Shown piece by piece: positions 58,161 through 64,000 of a stretch of 64,000 nucleotides of DNA. Each line of letters begins with the position of its first letter. Positions within the stretch are counted from its first letter, which is position 1. A program made the position numbers and the translations under genes. This DNA is from Labia minor (Eukaryota; Arthropoda; Insecta; Dermaptera; Spongiphoridae), in contig OY720347.1 of the NCBI GenBank assembly GCA_963082975.1, forward strand, positions 29,529,398-29,593,397, given 5' to 3'. The notes below the pieces were generated by a model, which was given only the letters and a program-made list of their open reading frames with translations, had not been told where the DNA came from and did no database searches.

Positions 58161-59704
58161 ATAACTTTCGTTGTACCTTTTTTTACCTTGTGATTCTCTG
58201 AAATCGTTATTTATTTATATGGTAAATTAATAATAAATAACAAATACTATTGTTATCATCATAAAATTAATATATATATAATATTTAATTAATATTTTCT
58301 CTTTATTTATAATTCAATAGCAATTAAGGAAAGTATTATATATTGTGAAATAATCAATTTATTTTTTTCATAAAAGGAAGATATTGAATGAAGATGATTA
58401 ACAAATATTTACATATAATTTAGTATTTAACTTGAAAATTCCAGAAATGATTAGGGGTCAAATATGTGAGCACTGCCTGAGGGTTGGTGCTAGTCAGATG
58501 AAACATGGGAACCACATCCTTAAAGATCGATCGACTCCAGACCATCTGCTGCTTGCGGCAGATGAGCTTTTTGACGAGTTAATATAATAAATGAACACAT
58601 TAAAATGTCCATTTGAGAAAATTTGCTGACACTGAGTGTGAACTAACAAAGTTACTTTTATTATGGCGAGTTCTTAAAGGAATCAAATCCTGCAATTGAC
58701 ATCTTTCAAAATAGAAGATTTGTCTCGTTTAAAAAAACGAAAATCCGATTTGCTCCTTTCTGTAACTTCTTCACTACTTTTATAAACTATTTTCTTTTAT
58801 CTTTTTGAATGCTAGATAAAATACTCTTAAAGGATTTGTTAGAAGCTTAATTTTATATTAGTTTACATTATTTGTTATAACATATCCTAACAGAAATGTA
58901 TATAAAATATTAATAATATAATATTAATAAATATTTTAACTAAAGATTAATTTAAAGTGATAAAATAAATTCTTGTATTTGTATTTGTATTTTAAAAAAG
59001 TTTTTGTTTAGCTGATTAAAATCAAGTTAACAAATAATATTAATATAATTTCAGTATTTTATTGTAATTTTAATTTTTTTTTTCGATAATTAATATGTTG
59101 ACGCTTCATTTTCGTAAAGAAGAATCCAACTTTAATAAATACACTCATATTTCAAAAGAAAATCGAATTTCGCTAGCAACGGATTAAAGGCTTCAAGTTT
59201 AGATTTAAGAGGCGATGTTAAAAGGATATGGATCAACATTAGCATATATTTAAATTATCAAATAAAGTATATTCATTTAACTTAACTTAGACATTACAGA
59301 TGTATATTATGAAAGTATAAAAAATATTGAATATTTATGAAATCATATATTAGAATAATATAAAAAGGAAATTGGGTTAATTTTATAATTTAATTATTAA
59401 TAAATGATGATTTTCTAAATTTGAAGTGTAAATTAAACATGTTCATATGTATATTATATTGTATAATAACTTAATTAAATAAAATTGGTCAATTATTATA
59501 TAAAGGAGCGGGCTTATGCTTTTGTACCGTAAATAAATATAGAAAATATACAATAATAATATTTTAAATTACTAATAAATGTATACATAAAAAATTTATT
59601 AATTATATTTTGTTAACTAAAATTTAAAAACTATAATAGTTTTCAATTAAAAATTACAGTGAAGTTTTAACTTGATTGATTTTTACTATTACGAATAATT
59701 TAAA
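58161..59704. other. AT-rich spacer with a small unassigned fragment at 58440-58590
   Basis: The fragment has normal composition. Its + strand reading from about 58467 gives CEHCLRVGASQMKHGNHIL, vaguely like the Cys/His tail of LINE-encoded proteins, with a stop just upstream; not firm enough to call. The rest is AT-rich. Confidence 0.3.
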
Positions 59705-60212
59705 TGTCGAGATTTTGATGTTTTTATATGTTTTGAAGGCCCCTGGAGCCATTTTCACTAAGGTTGAGAAAAATATCTGAGTGTGTGTGTATGTAGACAA
59801 AGTTACGGAAAAACTGTTTGAGCTAGAATCATGAAATTTGGTACATGGACATTATTAAAAATTCGTAGTTTTCTATCAACTTTTGGAAATGTAGCTCATC
59901 CGGAAGAGGGGCATTATCTACCACGTTTTCATTTTTTTCCACTAAATTGACCGTAAAAATAAAGATATATGTTTGATAGTTTTTCACATTATTAAAAATT
60001 GTATAAAACTGATATATATAAAATTTCAGCTTGATTGAATCGCTCAAAGTACCTACCAGAATTAATTTTTCAACAAAGAGTCAAGTCGCTAGTTTAATAA
60101 ATATTATGTATTAATTTTAATTTATAATTAATTAAATAAATTTAATTTAAATATAATATATGATATTTAATCCAATTCAAATTTGCGAGATAGTCGAGTG
60201 GAGACACTCCAG
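59705..60212 (-). repeat. Repeat family A, copy 8
   Basis: Minus-strand copy ending GAGTGGAGACACTCCAG with GCGAGATAGT just before it. It lacks the CACGTG block (deletion between the CTTTGTTG and TTAATAAATATT segments) and the terminal hairpin. The microsatellite is reduced to a short TG run. Confidence 0.8.
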
Positions 60213-63200
60213 ATTTCCTTTTATGATGGTGTAACAACCGAAATGAGCATAAAGTACAAAAATCAATTCTAAACTTCGAAAAGTATTTTTAATTTTAATT
60301 AATTTAATTAATTATTATTAAATATTATATTTTTATGTTTAACATAAGTTTAGAAAGTATTAAAATCCAATACCTTTGAGTAAACCTTTCAAATTCATAA
60401 AAAATTCAAATTATGCTCTCTGTGAAATAATTTGGCAGAATTACTCGCAGTACTAATAACTTGATCGATATTTTGAACGGAAAAATTTTTATTCTTTTAT
60501 TAATTAAATGGAAAGTAAATAAATAATCTTTTTAAATAATTTAATAAAAAAAACAAATTATTAAAAATAAGACTTGTTAATTAATAATTTAATAACTTGT
60601 TCCAAGGTTGAAAATAATTTTTAGTTCAAATATTTGCCATTCTAAAGGCCAAAGTACAATTTGTTAAAAAAAGTGATAATTATGTTTTACTTTCTTTTAT
60701 TTATATATATAATTTATAAGAACAATTAGCAAAAAACGATGTAATAGATTAAAAAATTTGAAATGTTTTTAAGATCCTGAATCAAAAAATAAATGGTTTT
60801 TGGAAAATGAGCTGTGGATAGATTTTCTAGAGCTCCTAAACAAAAAAAGTTAATGGTCTCGGAAAATCCTAATATAATGTTTTCGTTCAAAGTAAATAGC
60901 TGAAAGAAATAATTTACTCTAGTCATTTTTTCAATTTTTTTGATTTTCATTAAAATGACTTTTAATTAATTTAAAATTTATAAAATTTAATTAAAAAGGA
61001 TAAAAATTTCATTATATTTTTAGTGATTATTTATTATAATATTAAAATTATTTGATTCATAGGATATGGATAAATTTTTTTTTATTATTAGATCTTCTAA
61101 AATTCTAAATGAATATAGTTTTCTAAAACCTTTTCCTTCATTTTTATCTTTCTATTTAATTATTTTAATTATTTTTCATATAATTTCAATTGTTTTAAAT
61201 GAACAATAAAGATTTTTTAAGAATGAAATATAAAGACAAGTAAAACCACAAAAAAATGATTTAGTATCAAGTGATAAATAGAATATTTAAAAGCAGATTT
61301 ATTAAGCTATTTAATTTAAAAATTAAAACAAATATTTTTTTAAAGAATTAAACCTCCGTGTGTTAAAAAAAAGATGAAATCTTTTTATCGTCCAGGTCAT
61401 TAAATATTGTTGATTTATTAAAAAATATATTAAATTTAATTTCATAAAATTATTGTTAATTATTATAATATGCTGTTAAAAACGACGGTAATAAAATTAA
61501 GAAATGAAAGAGAAGGTATTTATAGAATATGTAATAATATTTTATTGAAACCATTTATTTTTTAAATTATAACATTTTTTAAGGTTGGAAAACTTTATTT
61601 AATAAAAGTAAATAAATAAATAAATAATAAAAATGAATAATATGTATTATTTGTACATATTGTATCACTTCATTGAAGAATGGAATCCGATATCAGATTA
61701 TTTTTCTTTTGTTGTGGAAATTATGTTTGGAATTTTTATTATTATTATTATTTTAAGAAACAAGAAATTTGTAACCATACATGTATATACTTCATATATT
61801 TTGTTACCTTAAATTTTAATAAAATGATACTTACATTCTTATTATTTACGCTCCTGAATTGAGAAGATATTAGCCGCAGCAACAGCATTACTCCAGCCAT
61901 CTCCATCTCTTTTAATATCTTCTTCCAATTCCATCAAATCTATCTACCTATTATTTGTGAATTTGATTCTTGTTTCACAATTTTCATTTTTTAACATTTA
62001 ACATAATATTTATGATAATATAAACATATTTAAAAAAATAACAAAAAATAAAATGCTCTCCTGAAAATTTAATATTTATTTTCTATAATTATTCATAAAC
62101 AACAATATTGAATATAACTTGTCTTAACTTATCTTTCAGCCTTATTAAATTATTCTATTAATATTAGAGATAATAATTATTACCTGTAATGTATATGAAA
62201 ATTAAAGATAACAACCATTTCAAAATTGTTTATAATTTAGAAATTGGAAATGGAAGAATCAAACTGCTCATTAAGTTCATAAACCCCTTAAATAATAATT
62301 TCTAATGAAATTCGAAGATACAGAACAACAGTATATAATTTTCATTATACAATTACTTATTTTTTTAAAAGAAGTTACATATTTCATGTCTAAATATTTT
62401 TAGTAATATTTTTTTTTACATTTCGCGGCTCGGTACTTTAAAACAAATTATTTCTTATGAACCATGAATATTTAAGATTAAGATTATTATTTAACATAAA
62501 TATAAACGACGAAATATATGAAACAATTTCAAATAATTTAAAAGAACATAAATTAAAAAAAATAGTCATAAAACAGACAACTCTTAAACTTACATATTAA
62601 TGCACTGAAAGACAGAAAAGTATGGCCTGTAGATATAACATAATATATATTTCATAATTTAATTCCAAAATATTATTTAAATAGCGCTGTCCGGCGCCAT
62701 TTTTTTATTATTAAAATTCCTATTTTAAATTAAGAAAAAACTAACAAAGATGGTTTATCCAGAGGCTGAAACTTATACAGATCGATTTTTCTTTATAAAT
62801 TTTATCTATGGTGTGAATTTCAAAAAAATCTTTCGAGCGATTTAATATTTCAAAAATACATATATATACCTATATATATATATTGTCGTATTTTGGATGG
62901 CTTAGGTATGGTGGTTTAATGAGGAAAATGGGTTCAAAATTAATAATTATTAAATTGGTAGCACTCTGGGTTTATTTTTGAAGAATAAATGGGTAATTAA
63001 ATCCGCGAAGGTTGATGAGGGAAATGATAAAATCGGATTCGTCCATATTAAAAATGCAGATATAAAATTATACTAAAATTAAATATTTAATACTAAAGAA
63101 TTGATATTATAATAATTAATACAGAGTAATTATAAAGAGTTGTTTATTTATTAAGGTACCGTTAGAAATAGGATAAATTAAATGAAATTTAATTTATTAA

Positions 63201-63239
63201 GTAATTGCAATTATATTAATAAGCAAAGGTCGACCACTT
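60213..63239. other. AT-rich spacer, one small family B fragment
   Basis: At about 62730-62765 AAATTAAGAAAAAACTAACA and the following AAGATGGTT match an internal part of family B (minus). A moderate-composition stretch at 62885-63035 has no frame. Frames at 60726-60950 and 61680-61862 look like random AT-rich translation. Confidence 0.4.
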
Positions 63240-63545
63240 AGTTGTATGATTGATAGGAATAAATGGAGAATTCTTAGAGACGTGAGCCTTGAGATTCATC
63301 TTGCGGATTTATTTGGAACATTTTCTCGCGGCGGTGCTCCTCAGGGGGTTGGCCGGGATGTCTCGCCTGCTAGGGATATTAGTGCCTCCTTCTCCAATTC
63401 TAATCAAGACTGATTCAAAAATTGTTGTTACACCAATAAAGAAAACTCTTCCTCCCTTCCATTGCAGTGTCCACCCCTTCCCCCACTTTGGATTACACGA
63501 ATGGGTCTCTGTACATCTAGAGATCACATGTGCTGCATTTACTGA
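63240..63545. other. GC-richer unique island
   Basis: Near-normal composition with overlapping frames on both strands (63289-63552 + and 63309-63527 -) and no recognisable domain. Candidate conserved or regulatory sequence, or an exon of an unrecognised gene. Confidence 0.25.
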
Positions 63546-64000
63546 ATTTTAAAACATCAGGAATTGAAGAACTTTTAACTATTTATTTGAAAAGATCCTT
63601 CTATTGTATCAGTCGGATGGTTCACTTGATGTTTTATGACAAAAGGTCTTTCATTCTCTAATTTAGCAAATTTCTTATATTTATCATCTGGCGATGTTTG
63701 TTATAATTGTCCTTAGAATATTTCCCACCCTTGTCTATTAAAATGCTTTTTTCTACTTATATATTACAATATATACAATTTTTGCTAGTATAATAAGATA
63801 AGATATACTTAAATATATTGACATAAAAATAAAATTTATTTATGAAGTTATAAAATAAAAATTTATAGAAATTGAAATTCCTAATTCAAAATTAAACCAT
63901 TCGTCAATTTTAATTATATATTTATGCATAATCATTATTAGTTTTAATAAATAATTAAAAAAATATTTTAAAGTTGTTATACGAAAATTGAAAAAAGAAA
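63546..64000. other. AT-rich spacer to the right edge
   Basis: Nothing recognised. Confidence 0.4.

Noticed and set aside
58440-58590. Possible Cys/His tail of a LINE protein
   Set aside because: Only about 40 codons, a stop just upstream, and the opposite strand is also open; similarity too vague.
62885-63540. Possible solo LTR starting TGTCGTATTTTGGATGG
   Set aside because: No matching CA end, target duplication or second copy seen.
1-64000. tRNA or other structural RNA genes
   Set aside because: No stretch with a convincing T-loop box (GGTTCGAATCC-like) plus acceptor pairing was found on reading; a covariance-model search would be needed to exclude them.

Overview
This is a eukaryotic nuclear window, very AT-rich outside one large array, with long homopolymer and (TA)n tracts. 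It has no bacterial-style gene organisation and no host protein-coding gene that I can support. The mix of mobile elements (mariner, hAT, a pogo-like end, jockey-type LINE pieces and short elements that look like Helentron derivatives) fits an arthropod, probably an insect. I cannot name the species. It reads as a gene desert or a very long intron/intergenic stretch.

Left part (1-12.8 kb): the 5' end of a pogo/Tigger-like transposon runs off the left edge, with a 5'UTR intron and a start codon. Then come a 5'-truncated LINE with a GATA-type tail (1.9-2.37 kb), a 658-bp hAT-type MITE with an exact 8-bp target-site duplication (2.54-3.19 kb), a 28-bp tandem repeat (3.36-3.52 kb), and a complete 3.27-kb hAT transposon (6,424-9,695) with a perfect 8-bp target duplication and an uninterrupted 619-codon BED-finger transposase. 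This transposase is the only intact protein gene in the window.

Middle (12.8-41.9 kb): an exact-looking 1,051-bp tandem duplication (13.25-15.35 kb); dispersed copies of two short non-autonomous repeat families (called A and B here); two internally deleted mariners, a full-length but dead mariner (28,207-29,442) and a decayed mariner relic; a 208-bp hAT-like MITE; and a jockey RT fragment. Between them lie AT-rich spacers and about a dozen GC-richer unique islands (for example 0.96-1.53, 10.0-10.5, 16.4-17.05 and 21.9-22.1 kb). These have no convincing reading frame and are candidates for conserved non-coding or promoter sequence.

The most striking object is a 13.2-kb satellite at 41,895-55,119. 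It is built from an 11-bp unit (about 1,200 units) that is almost free of A on the + strand. The units are organised into nested higher-order duplications, including two adjacent copies of about 4.52 kb whose length differences are exact multiples of 11 bp. Both edges of the array fall inside the same roughly 27-bp stretch of repeat family A. That stretch itself resembles the satellite unit, which suggests the satellite was born in place from a mobile element. The array is also bracketed by about 790-bp direct repeats (40,314-41,106 and 55,124-55,912).

Right part (56-64 kb): one B copy, one A copy, a few GC islands and AT-rich spacer. No RNA genes or CRISPR arrays were recognised.
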